Shown here piece after piece: positions 1-8,079 of a DNA stretch of 64,000 bases (within the stretch, counting starts at the first letter, position 1; every line of letters starts with the position of its first letter). Source of the stretch: an uncultured Persicobacter sp. (GTDB lineage Bacteria; Bacteroidota; Bacteroidia; Cytophagales; Cyclobacteriaceae); NCBI GenBank assembly GCA_947498325.1, contig CANMKE010000007.1, positions 124,001 through 188,000 on the forward strand, written 5' to 3'. The notes beneath the pieces were generated by a model. It did not search any database and was not told the DNA's origin. It worked only from the letters and a program-made list of their open reading frames with translations. The position numbers and the translations under genes are program-made.

Positions 1-2
1 AT

Positions 3-473
3 TTGTTTATCGGTAAATCGTTGCTGGCCAAAGGGGATAATGATGCGGCGATGGATCAGTTTGTCGCCTTGATGAACAGTGCCAAAGATGAGAATGGTGC
101 CGAAGCGCAGTACATTCTTGCGGACCTTTTCTATCAGAAAAAGGAGTACAAACAATCCGTGGAAACTCTTTACGATCTTTCCCAGCAATTCGGGATTTAT
201 CCAAAATGGGTTGGGAAATCTTATTTGCTGATGGTTGACAACTATGTGGCGATGGACGAGCTCTTCCAGGCAAAAGCGACCTTGAATTCGATCATTAAAA
301 ATGCTTCGGACAAAACCCTGATTCATCAGGCAGAGGACCGCCTGACGCAGGTGGAGGAAGCACTTTCCAAACAGGTGGCAGCAAAAGATACCACAGCGGT
401 GAAAATTGATCAGCCCGATAGTTTGAATGTTTCCGATGCGAATGCTCAGCCTGCGGATTCAACCATTCATTAA
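3..473 (+). CDS. TPR-repeat protein, C-terminal part (5' end outside window)
   Basis: The frame is open from the window edge, so this is the C-terminal ~156 residues of a longer protein. It shows helical repeats of the tetratricopeptide kind (for example AEAQYILADLFYQKKEYKQS followed by LYDLSQQF, then SYLLMVDNYVAMDELFQAKA). The tail is low-complexity and polar (many D, S, T, A). TPR proteins usually act as scaffolds for protein-protein contact. In Bacteroidota many are periplasmic or envelope-associated, but the N-terminus needed to judge export is missing. It ends only 22 nt before the outer-membrane barrel gene, which suggests co-transcription. The specific role is unknown. Confidence 0.75.
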   Translation: MFIGKSLLAKGDNDAAMDQFVALMNSAKDENGAEAQYILADLFYQKKEYKQSVETLYDLSQQFGIYPKWVGKSYLLMVDNYVAMDELFQAKATLNSIIKNASDKTLIHQAEDRLTQVEEALSKQVAAKDTTAVKIDQPDSLNVSDANAQPADSTIH

Positions 474-495
474 CCTCATTGACCAAAAATTAATC

Positions 496-2139
496 ATGAA
501 AAATCATATTGTACTTTTGGCAAGCGCACTGCTTTTTGGTGCGGCAACGGTGCAGGCACAGGATGACAGTGGCCTGAACGATGCGAGAATTGTCATTGAA
601 AAAAACAGAACCAATACGGTTCAGTCTGAAGAAAGATCCTTCGAAAAAATTGCCCCCGTCCCACAGGGGAAAAATCAGCCGATCATGCTGAATTACTCAC
701 CCGTGGAATTCAAGGCTTCACTGGATCCCCTCGAACCGACGATCCGAGTTACAGGACTTAAAAGTGAGAAATTACCCCACTCAAAAAATGGTTATTTTGA
801 GCTTGGTGTTGGTAATTACCTGAACACCTATGCGCAAGGGTATGCCAATACGATCCGTAAAAAAAATATGGATGCAGGTGTTTATCTTAAGCATTTTTCC
901 GCTTTGCAAGGACCTGTGGATGGGAATAACTCAAGCAGCAGCGAGAATGAAATTGCAGGTTTGCTGAACTATTATACCAAAAAGGCGACCATCAATACGA
1001 AGTTGGGCTATGAGCGGTGGGCCAATAAATTTTATGGTTACCCCGCAGGTACAGAGGTGAATGATGCGCAGCTGAAGCAACATTTCAATTTCATCAATTT
1101 TGAAACGAAAGTGGAGGGTACGGATCAGTCAGCGCCCTTGGCATTCAAAGGTGGAATGGATTATCATTTCACAGGAGATCGTTTCAATGCGTCAGAACAT
1201 TTGGTTAAGCTCGATGGTGATTTTGCGTACCGCACGGGTGAAATTTGGCAGCCTGGGGTAATGCTCAAAATGGATTACGCCAACCGCCAGGACAGCCTTG
1301 CCAGTGAGGGGCGTCTGGGCTTGCAAGTCATTCCAAATGTGCGACTGGTTTTCGATCAGTTTGATTTGAGCCTTGGATTGAATTTCGCTTATCAGAATGA
1401 TTCCACCGAAAACCCGGACAACTTTATGGTGTTCCCTTATTTTTCCGGAACGTATAAGATGAGTGAATATTTTGGCCTATTTGCCAGCCTGAAAGGGGAT
1501 ATGCAATTTAACAGCCTTTACAATGTGGTGCGGTACAATCCTTGGATGGCACCAGAATTTTCCTTGCAGAATGCCGCCACACCTTTTGATTTCTCCATTG
1601 GTGGAAAGGGTAAGTTTTCGCATTATTTGAATTACAGCGCCAGTTTAGGGGTGAAGCAAATTAACAACCTGATGACAGTGGTGAACAACCCGATGGATCA
1701 GGCACAATTCTTAACCGCCTATGACAGCGGTAAAACCACCGTTTTTCATGTAGCGGCACACTTGGCATACGAGTTAAATCAAATTGCTGCAGGTACCGAT
1801 TTCAGATACAATAATTATAGCACCAGTACACTTGAGGCGGCTTTTCATCTGCCAACATTAGACTGGAATTTCTGGGGTAAATACCGCTACGACGATAAAC
1901 TGTCTTTCAGCACACAACTGCATATTCTTGGCGGTTTGAAAGCGCTTGCGCCAACCACCAACGAAGTTACGAACCTGAAAACGATCGTTGATTTGGGTGT
2001 TCGGGCAGATTATCAGCTTAATGAACGCTTTGGTGCATTTGCCAAGATTGATAATCTACTGGCGCAAAAATACGAGCGTTTTCAATATTATCCAGTAAGG
2101 GGATTCCAATTAATGGTCGGAGCCTCAGTAACTTTCTAA
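496..2139 (+). CDS. Outer-membrane beta-barrel protein (TonB-receptor-like barrel)
   Basis: About 547 aa. I chose the ATG at 496 because it begins a clear Sec signal peptide (MKNHIVLLASALLFGAATVQA, cut before Q22); the frame is open further upstream but that part overlaps the previous gene. The mature protein is rich in alternating aromatic/polar strands. It ends with a barrel-type terminus: LLAQKYERFQYYPVRGFQ, then a last strand finishing in aromatic F (SVTF). The DNLLAQKYE phrase is typical of the last strands of TonB-dependent receptors. I do not see a convincing plug domain or carboxypeptidase-like N-domain, so it may be a plug-less barrel. Substrate is unknown. It lies in a probable operon with the upstream TPR gene. 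Confidence 0.75.
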   Translation: MKNHIVLLASALLFGAATVQAQDDSGLNDARIVIEKNRTNTVQSEERSFEKIAPVPQGKNQPIMLNYSPVEFKASLDPLEPTIRVTGLKSEKLPHSKNGYFELGVGNYLNTYAQGYANTIRKKNMDAGVYLKHFSALQGPVDGNNSSSSENEIAGLLNYYTKKATINTKLGYERWANKFYGYPAGTEVNDAQLKQHFNFINFETKVEGTDQSAPLAFKGGMDYHFTGDRFNASEHLVKLDGDFAYRTGEIWQPGVMLKMDYANRQDSLASEGRLGLQVIPNVRLVFDQFDLSLGLNFAYQNDSTENPDNFMVFPYFSGTYKMSEYFGLFASLKGDMQFNSLYNVVRYNPWMAPEFSLQNAATPFDFSIGGKGKFSHYLNYSASLGVKQINNLMTVVNNPMDQAQFLTAYDSGKTTVFHVAAHLAYELNQIAAGTDFRYNNYSTSTLEAAFHLPTLDWNFWGKYRYDDKLSFSTQLHILGGLKALAPTTNEVTNLKTIVDLGVRADYQLNERFGAFAKIDNLLAQKYERFQYYPVRGFQLMVGASVTF

Positions 2140-2283
2140 TCAGTAATTGGATTAATCAAACTTTAATCTGACGGTATTCCATCATAAATGAACAAAATTG
2201 TGTGGAATATTTAGTGATTTTTGCTTTATTAACATATTAATTGAAACCATTAACCATTTATTCACTTCAACGCCTTCATACTA

Positions 2284-3054
2284 ATGGCAAGTATTAACGA
2301 TTTAAATAACGACGATCAAAATAAAGAAGAATTAGACGGTGATAACTTCGGTCTTCCAAATTTTGACTTCGATTCCAATACTTCTTCAGCGCAAAATGCT
2401 TCTACAGAAGAACCTTCAGAAAATACTTTTTTCAATGAAACCAATGCTTTTGAAGAGGTAAGTGCTGCAGGTGCTTTTGAACAGGAAGAAACCAACAACC
2501 AGGAAGAAGCTAACGATTCTTTTTCTTCGGACTTCAATGCTGAAGAGGAAGAAGAGGATAGCAATAGAAATACATGGATTTGGATCGGTGTAGTGATTTT
2601 ATTGTTGGTAGGGGTTGGGACGTTCATTTTCAAGGCTATGGGCCCTGATGATACCAATTCCGCAGAAGCCAACCAGGTAGTGCAGGAAGCATTGCAGGAT
2701 ACGCAGGTTGCTGAAACTGCTCCTGAGCCTGTAGAGGAAGTAACGCCAGAACCAGTGGAGGTTGTTGAAACACCTGTAGCTGAGGAGTCAGGGATCGTAA
2801 GATTGACTTCATTGACGGGGAACTTCCACGTGGTGGTGAAAAGTTTTGTGGACAGCGATTTGGCGATGGACTTTGCCAAGCAACTCGAAGCGGAAGGAAA
2901 TACCGTTTACCTTTTCAACTCCCCACGCAAGCCAAATGGCATGATTTACCATCGTGTGGCTTTGGGGAAATTTGCTTCTGAAGAAGAAGCGACCGCCTCA
3001 AAAGCGGATTACAGCGGAACTTACGGTGAAGATGTTTGGGTGAAGAAATTCTAA
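2284..3054 (+). CDS. SPOR-domain single-pass membrane protein
   Basis: 256 aa. Residues 1-95 form a very acidic, Asn/Glu-rich cytoplasmic region. One transmembrane helix spans about 98-118 (WIWIGVVILLLVGVGTFIF). A Pro/Glu/Val-rich linker follows, and a SPOR domain occupies about 179-256 (starts GNFHVVVKSF, ends GEDVWVKKF). SPOR domains bind peptidoglycan stripped of stem peptides and often localise proteins to the division septum. The topology (N-in, SPOR in the periplasm) fits a division or cell-wall remodelling role. A strong intrinsic terminator follows directly, so it appears to be a single-gene unit or the end of one. Confidence 0.85.
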   Translation: MASINDLNNDDQNKEELDGDNFGLPNFDFDSNTSSAQNASTEEPSENTFFNETNAFEEVSAAGAFEQEETNNQEEANDSFSSDFNAEEEEEDSNRNTWIWIGVVILLLVGVGTFIFKAMGPDDTNSAEANQVVQEALQDTQVAETAPEPVEEVTPEPVEVVETPVAEESGIVRLTSLTGNFHVVVKSFVDSDLAMDFAKQLEAEGNTVYLFNSPRKPNGMIYHRVALGKFASEEEATASKADYSGTYGEDVWVKKF

Positions 3055-3080
3055 ACTGAATTACTGAAAAAATAGCAGTA

Positions 3081-3117
3081 GAGCCTTGATAATTTCGGTT
3101 GTCAAGGCTCTTTTTTT
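3081..3117 (+). terminator. Rho-independent terminator after the SPOR gene
   Basis: A 9-bp perfect stem GAGCCTTGA (3081-3089) / TCAAGGCTC (3102-3110) is followed by seven T. It sits 27 nt past the SPOR-gene stop. Confidence 0.9.
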
Positions 3118-3261
3118 ATGCCCTGACCGTCGCAAAGAAGAGATTTTCTTTTATATTTCGCTTTCAAATGCATCAATAAACCGACTTATTTTATAATCTA
3201 TTGAATATCAGGAGGGTTGGTGCGCCTTATTACTGTTTCGCAATAAAAGTCAGAAGCCATT

Positions 3262-3963
3262 ATGTTATCATTGCTTTTTCAACAAATATCTACAACAACA
3301 GAACCGATTGCCGCAGATGTCGCTGCACATGCAGATTCAATCAGCCTCCTGGATTTAGTCCTCAAGGGCGGATGGATGATGATCCCTTTGGCCTTATTGC
3401 TGGTGGGTGCCATTTATATCATCATTGAGCGCTATATGACGTTGATCAGTGCCTCGAAATTGCCTAAAGATTTCAATGAAACGATCCGTACGTTGGTGAT
3501 GAGTGGGGAAATTGAGCAGGCCAAAGCAGTGTGCCGAGAGAATGATTCTCCTGTGGCAAAAATGATCGAAAAGGGAATTTCAAGAATTGGGAATTCCATG
3601 AAAAATATTGAGGCTTCAATCGAAAATGTGGGTAAAATTCAAATTTACCGCCTCGAGAAAAACCTGAGTGTGTTGGCCACTATTTCTGGTGCCGCACCTA
3701 TGATGGGCTTCCTTGGAACAGTTACAGGGATGATCTCGGCTTTTATTGCCATTGCTCAGGAACAAGGCTCTGTAAGCCCAAAATTGCTTTCTTCAGGGAT
3801 TTATGAAGCGATGATTACGACTGCTTTCGGTTTGCTTGTCGGCCTGATCGCCTATCTGGGTTACAACTTCCTGGTGGCTAAAGTTCAAAAGCTGATCCAG
3901 GCGATGGAGTACAATACCATTGATTTCATTGACTTGCTTCAGGAACCACAAAATAAATTGTAA
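3262..3963 (+). CDS. exbB: ExbB/TolQ/MotA-family proton channel subunit
   Basis: 233 aa. There are three membrane segments: about 38-57 (MMIPLALLLVGAIYIIIERY), then the conserved TM2/TM3 pair. The family core ATISGAAPMMGFLGTVTGMI and the following IYEAMITTAFGLLVGLIAYL match ExbB/TolQ closely. With ExbD it forms the inner-membrane motor that uses the proton gradient to energise TonB (or TolA). The N-terminal ~30 residues are polar and could be periplasmic, as in other Bacteroidota ExbB. It is the first gene of a tight exbB-exbD-tonB operon (41 nt, then 2 nt gaps). Confidence 0.93.
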   Translation: MLSLLFQQISTTTEPIAADVAAHADSISLLDLVLKGGWMMIPLALLLVGAIYIIIERYMTLISASKLPKDFNETIRTLVMSGEIEQAKAVCRENDSPVAKMIEKGISRIGNSMKNIEASIENVGKIQIYRLEKNLSVLATISGAAPMMGFLGTVTGMISAFIAIAQEQGSVSPKLLSSGIYEAMITTAFGLLVGLIAYLGYNFLVAKVQKLIQAMEYNTIDFIDLLQEPQNKL

Positions 3964-4004
3964 TACGCCCCTCGACGTATCATTAATCATTTATAGAACG
4001 AAAG

Positions 4005-4400
4005 ATGGGTTTACAATCAAAAAATAAAATCAGTTCGGCTTTCAGTATGTCCTCCATGACGGACATCATCTTTTTGTTGCTGATCTTTTTCATGCTGACG
4101 TCCAATTTTATTACCCCTTCGGGGCTTCCAGTGAATTTGCCTTCCAGCAAAAAGGCTGAAATTGTCATGCAGAAACTCAGCATTACCATCACCAAGGATT
4201 TACAATATTTTGTGAATGACAAAAAGGTAGATCGGGCAATGGTAGAGTCGACACTCGCTGCTGAACTCAAAGGAAAAGAAGGCGTGGTGGTATTGCATGT
4301 CGATAAAACGGTGCCCACCGAACACTTGGTTTATGTTGCGGGTATTGCTGCCAAGCTGAAGGCGAAAGTATCTATTGCGGCTACGCCAGAAACAAAATAA
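4005..4400 (+). CDS. exbD: ExbD/TolR-family motor subunit
   Basis: 131 aa. A short cytoplasmic N-terminus precedes one membrane helix (about 18-35, SSMTDIIFLLLIFFMLTSNF). The helix carries the essential channel aspartate (D20, in MTDIIF). A periplasmic ExbD/TolR domain follows, with the typical basic/hydrophobic pattern SITITKDLQYFVNDKKV. It pairs with the upstream ExbB and the downstream TonB-like protein. Only one ExbD copy is visible here, whereas many Bacteroidota carry two in tandem. Confidence 0.93.
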   Translation: MGLQSKNKISSAFSMSSMTDIIFLLLIFFMLTSNFITPSGLPVNLPSSKKAEIVMQKLSITITKDLQYFVNDKKVDRAMVESTLAAELKGKEGVVVLHVDKTVPTEHLVYVAGIAAKLKAKVSIAATPETK

Positions 4401-4402
4401 TT

Positions 4403-5260
4403 ATGGAAGACCAAAAGCAAAAACAACGGGAATACCTCAGTATGGCCATTACGGCAGTGCTGGCGATCGCCCTGACGGTTTCTTTGTTCTTCATCATGGT
4501 TTGGCACGCTCCAGATCCACCCTTGCCCGTTTATGGTTTGGAGCTGAGTTTGGGGACAAGCGAAAGGGGGAGCGGTGAGCCCGTGAAGCCAATAAAAGCG
4601 GCTACACCCGTAGAAACTCCACCAACAAAAATCAACCCAAAGCCTATTCCTCAGCCTGAAGAACAGCCCGAGGAGGTGGAAGAAGTAACACCAGAAGAAT
4701 CGACACCTACGGAAGAAACCATTACGCCAGAAGTGATCGAAACGCAGGAAGAGCCTTCTTATAAAGAGGAGGAGAAGAAGGAAAAAGTGGTGAAGCCGAA
4801 GGAGGAACCGAAAGAGGAGGAGAAACCGATTCATGAGTTTCCATCAAAACAGAAGGCTGCGGAAGAGCAAACGCAAACGGCGCCGCAACCGTCCTCTGGA
4901 ACCGACGAATCTGGTGCAGGGAATCAGGGGAAGGAAGAAGGCAAGATTGATGAGCGCGGCATATATCAGGGGAGTTTTGGCGCCAAGGGAGCCAGCCTGG
5001 ACATGAAAGGCTGGGCTTGGGATGGCGCTCCACGACCTCAGGATACTTCCAATGAAAGCGGTAAAATTGTTTATCAGATTCGAATTGATGAGGATGGTGA
5101 AATTCAGGAAGTACGACGGATTGAGTCTACGGTGCGCCCCGAAATTGAAGCGAAATACCGTAAGGCGGTGGAGCAGTTGACCTTCAGCCGAACGGCAGAT
5201 AACCTACGACCTACGCCATTCACTACGGGAAGGATTACTTTTATTATCAATGCCAATTAA
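4403..5260 (+). CDS. TonB-like energy transducer
   Basis: 285 aa, starting 2 nt after exbD. One N-terminal transmembrane anchor lies at about 13-33. A long Pro/Glu/Lys-rich periplasm-spanning stretch (about 55-150) follows, then a Ser/Gly linker. The C-terminal alpha/beta domain (about 200-285) contains IVYQIRIDEDGEIQEVRRIE and ends RITFIINAN. This is the layout of TonB, which carries the ExbB/ExbD motor output to outer-membrane receptors. The C-domain is divergent from classical TonB, so a TolA-like or gliding-motor-like role cannot be excluded. The position next to exbBD makes an energy transducer most likely. Confidence 0.82.
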   Translation: MEDQKQKQREYLSMAITAVLAIALTVSLFFIMVWHAPDPPLPVYGLELSLGTSERGSGEPVKPIKAATPVETPPTKINPKPIPQPEEQPEEVEEVTPEESTPTEETITPEVIETQEEPSYKEEEKKEKVVKPKEEPKEEEKPIHEFPSKQKAAEEQTQTAPQPSSGTDESGAGNQGKEEGKIDERGIYQGSFGAKGASLDMKGWAWDGAPRPQDTSNESGKIVYQIRIDEDGEIQEVRRIESTVRPEIEAKYRKAVEQLTFSRTADNLRPTPFTTGRITFIINAN

Positions 5261-5300
5261 GAGCATATTTTAAACACGCTCCAAAACATACAGGAAATTG

Positions 5301-5327
5301 AAAACCGTCGTCAGGCGGTTTTTTTTA
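5301..5327 (+). terminator. Rho-independent terminator after the exbB-exbD-tonB operon
   Basis: Stem AACCGTC (5303-5309) / GGCGGTT (5314-5320) has a GTCA loop and one G-T pair, extended by flanking A/T pairs, and is followed by a T run. Confidence 0.85.
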
Positions 5328-5398
5328 TGTTTAAAGGTGGAGGTACTTAATGGTGTGCGCTGCATTATTGCTGATATTTTATCCGCAGGTTAATTCAC

Positions 5399-6289
5399 TT
5401 AGGGATGAAGCGATATTTGATTTGAGGGTAGATATTTGTCGGGGGCTTCGTTCTTTTGAGCAGTCAGGACACCATATTTCCACAGCCCTTGCACCAGGGC
5501 TTCATGCTGAGCAATGACACTCTCTACGCGCGTTTTGGTGATCCTGAATTTTTTCGGGAAAATGGCATGAAGGGGCAGGCTCAGCTTGCCGATTTTTCCA
5601 AGTAAATACAGCCGTTGGGAAGATTTAAAGGCCGCATTGGTGTAATCTTCAAATGGTGCCACGGAAAAATTCAGATCGGTCAGATTGGTGCGGAATACCT
5701 GATAATCCGCAAGTCGTTTAATGTGGTAGCCCTTAAACCAGCGCTCCAGCATCGGGTGGTGATTCACATGTTCGCTCTGCCAGTAATCACAGATCGTCAG
5801 TCGGCCAAGAGGCTGAAGTACCCGTGCAATTTCAGAGAGTAACATCGGAAGATCCTGACAATGGAAAACACTTTCCAGCGCCCAGTAATGGGTAAAGCTT
5901 TCGGCACTGAAAGGAAGTTGATGATAATCTGCCTTGACGAAGTTGACCAGATGTTGTACTTTTTGAGAATGAGCAAGATCGTTGGCAATGCTGAGCTGTC
6001 GGTCGGAAAGGGTAATGCCGGTAACTTTGCAGCCGTAGCGTTTGGCAAGCCATACTGCCGTGCCGCCATAGCCACAGCCAGCATCCAAGATATGGGCATT
6101 TCCATCGACTTTTGAGGCCGTAGCCAACCGCAGTCGCAGGTTCAAGATGGCTTCCTCGATATTTTTGGTGTCCGTTTCCCAATAGCCGTAATTCATGGCA
6201 TAGGATTTCCCGAGCCTCCACACGAGTCGGTAGATCCATTCCGTCTGATCGTAGGCTTCATGAATGGCTTTGATTTCGTGATCTTTCAT
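5399..6289 (-). CDS. SAM-dependent methyltransferase (quinone/tocopherol methyltransferase-like)
   Basis: About 296 aa from the ATG at 6289; an in-frame TTG at 6316 would overlap the preceding gene, and the ATG leaves a 4-nt gap. It is a class I Rossmann methyltransferase: motif I LDAGCGYGG at about 68-76, acidic end of strand 2 GITLSDRQ, motif IV around YWALESVFHC, and post-motif region LLSEIARVLQPLGRLTICDY. The overall pattern resembles small-molecule C- or O-methyltransferases such as gamma-tocopherol or sterol/quinone methyltransferases. It is the third gene of a minus-strand operon led by a UbiA-type prenyltransferase, so a prenylated aromatic product is a reasonable inferred substrate. 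Confidence 0.8.
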   Translation of the reverse strand: MKDHEIKAIHEAYDQTEWIYRLVWRLGKSYAMNYGYWETDTKNIEEAILNLRLRLATASKVDGNAHILDAGCGYGGTAVWLAKRYGCKVTGITLSDRQLSIANDLAHSQKVQHLVNFVKADYHQLPFSAESFTHYWALESVFHCQDLPMLLSEIARVLQPLGRLTICDYWQSEHVNHHPMLERWFKGYHIKRLADYQVFRTNLTDLNFSVAPFEDYTNAAFKSSQRLYLLGKIGKLSLPLHAIFPKKFRITKTRVESVIAQHEALVQGLWKYGVLTAQKNEAPDKYLPSNQISLHP

Positions 6290-6293
6290 GACT

Positions 6294-7019
6294 TTATTTT
6301 TGCAATCGCTCCGCAATTATTTTCCGTTCGGCCTGATAATCCTTATCCCATACCGCTACGCCATCCCAGTCCCAAAGCGGGAGTGGAATCAGGTTTTGTG
6401 CAAAGAGCGAACGCATCAGGGTGGTTTCCTCCGCAGGAGTGCGGGCAAATGAAAACGGGTTTCTATACTTTTCTCCGGATTTCAGTGGCGCATATTTTTC
6501 ATCGTTCACCTCAATCAGTGCGAGCATTTCCTTGCCTCGGCTTTGCAGATAATCTAAAAAGAGAGGATCAAAAGCACCGATATTCTTACGGTGCTCAGGG
6601 GATTTCCCCACCCACTTTGCCCAGTCAAAGCCATAGGAGAAATCATGAACATATTGGAAAGAGATTTTTGTTTCCTTGCCAAAAGTGGCCATCAGCGCCT
6701 GTAATCGCTCAGATAGCATCAGCAGGAAGGCATGGCCATTTTCCTGTTGAAGACTCATGCGAACACATTCGTGCACCATAAAATCCATATCGTAAAACAC
6801 ATTTTGCGGATAGTGCCTGATTTGGGCTTTAATAATGTCAAGGCATAAGCCTGCCAAAGTTGCCGTATATGGGTAGTCGGGGTAATCCTCCTGAAGTTTT
6901 CGCCCCAGCAGCTGAAAAGAGTGGGCTTTGTCTTGGGCAGGGTTCAGGGACTTAAAAGCGATTGATTTTGATTCGATAAATTCATCTATGGCAAGGAAAA
7001 GTGGTTCATGCTTCGTCAT
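6294..7019 (-). CDS. Unrecognised 241-aa protein between prenyltransferase and methyltransferase
   Basis: I do not recognise the family. The protein appears soluble and largely helical, with many aromatics: WAKWVGKSPEHRKNIGAFD, PLPLWDWDGVAVWDKDYQAE, FMVHECVRMSLQQENGHAF. There is no signal peptide, membrane helix or obvious cofactor motif. His residues in FMVHECV and FQYVHDFSYGFD could be ligands, but this is speculation. It lies 38 nt downstream of the UbiA-type gene and 4 nt upstream of the methyltransferase. It is therefore probably translated with them and may be an enzyme of the same small pathway. Confidence 0.7.
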   Translation of the reverse strand: MTKHEPLFLAIDEFIESKSIAFKSLNPAQDKAHSFQLLGRKLQEDYPDYPYTATLAGLCLDIIKAQIRHYPQNVFYDMDFMVHECVRMSLQQENGHAFLLMLSERLQALMATFGKETKISFQYVHDFSYGFDWAKWVGKSPEHRKNIGAFDPLFLDYLQSRGKEMLALIEVNDEKYAPLKSGEKYRNPFSFARTPAEETTLMRSLFAQNLIPLPLWDWDGVAVWDKDYQAERKIIAERLQK

Positions 7020-7057
7020 GGTGATAATTTACAAATTAGCAACAGAATTACAGGCTT

Positions 7058-7978
7058 TTAAATGAAAAATAATAGTAAGGCACTGCCGCCAAGCATACTC
7101 AGCCAAATGCCTGAATGAAGTTTGGATTTATATACGCCGATCGCCGCAAAGGCATTTGTGGTGGCATATTGGGATTTTTTTTGCATCTGAATGCCAAAAT
7201 AAATCAAGTTCAGCAATACAAGCTCATGCACAACATTCGGAAGGTGAAAGGGCATCAGCCAGCTCACCAATATATAGGCCGTAGCCGCCCAATAGGAAGT
7301 CATAATCCCCTGACGAACTTTATGGTTTCCCAGAATGGTGGTAAATGTATTTTTCCGACCCAGTCGATCGGTCTCTTCGTCTGAAAGGCCACTTGCCAGC
7401 GCACTGCTCAGCGCCAGCAAGGTGGAGGCAGGAATCAATACATAGGCACTTTCAACCCATAATTCCCCCGCCTGCAAAAAGGCCGCGAACAGGGGTAAGA
7501 TCAGTCCGACCCCAATCATTTCGAGCAACTCGCCACCACCACGATAATTCAGCTTGATGGGAGGAAGGGTGTAGGCCACAAATATCAGGCAACAGGCAAT
7601 GCCGAGGAAGAATGCCTCCTGTCCCAAGGCGATGGATCTGCCTGCAAAATAGGCGGCAGGAAAACCGATCAGCATACAGAGAACGGCCACAATTTTAAGA
7701 TGGCGGGCAGGCAAAATATTATCAGGAATTGTTTTTGGGGAGCAACCGTCGGGAAACTTTTTTCTTTTGATGGTGTCCACCGCTACATCGCCAAGGTCAT
7801 TGACCATCACAATGAAAATTACGCCACAAATGGCAAACACACTGCCCCAAAGTAAGGGTGCAAGGCGCAAGGTTCCACTGTGATGTGCACCCATAAACTG
7901 CCCCATAAAAAATGGGGTCAGAATTTTAGGCCAGCTGTTAATTTTTAGGGCTTTGGCCCATTTATTGATCAAACTCAA
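7058..7978 (-). CDS. UbiA/MenA-family aromatic prenyltransferase
   Basis: 306 aa integral membrane protein with about 8-9 hydrophobic helices. Both Asp-rich prenyl-diphosphate/Mg2+ motifs are present: NDLGDVAVD (about 60-68) and SDEETD (about 199-204). The MenA-like loop YTLPPIKLNYRGGGE is at about 136-150. The family transfers an isoprenoid chain to an aromatic acceptor such as dihydroxynaphthoate, hydroxybenzoate or homogentisate. The start is TTG; I found no in-frame ATG upstream before a stop, and the first internal ATG (M25) would remove part of helix 1. It heads an operon with an unknown protein and a methyltransferase. Menaquinone is the default guess; a plastoquinone/tocopherol-like product is possible. 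Confidence 0.85.
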   Translation of the reverse strand: MSLINKWAKALKINSWPKILTPFFMGQFMGAHHSGTLRLAPLLWGSVFAICGVIFIVMVNDLGDVAVDTIKRKKFPDGCSPKTIPDNILPARHLKIVAVLCMLIGFPAAYFAGRSIALGQEAFFLGIACCLIFVAYTLPPIKLNYRGGGELLEMIGVGLILPLFAAFLQAGELWVESAYVLIPASTLLALSSALASGLSDEETDRLGRKNTFTTILGNHKVRQGIMTSYWAATAYILVSWLMPFHLPNVVHELVLLNLIYFGIQMQKKSQYATTNAFAAIGVYKSKLHSGIWLSMLGGSALLLFFI

Positions 7979-8079
7979 ATCGAATATTTTATAAATATTT
8001 TCATTATATTTTTAATTGGTGTAAGTTGAATGCATCAGCGGTTTTCCGCCTTCAGATTCCATTACCATACTTTCTACTT

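Noticed and set aside
2316-2879. 187-aa minus-strand ORF opposite the SPOR gene
   Set aside because: Ser/Thr-rich shadow of the acidic SPOR linker; the plus strand has clear TM and SPOR domains.
6260-6781. 173-aa plus-strand ORF opposite the methyltransferase and unknown gene
   Set aside because: No homology-like features; antisense shadow of two well-supported genes.
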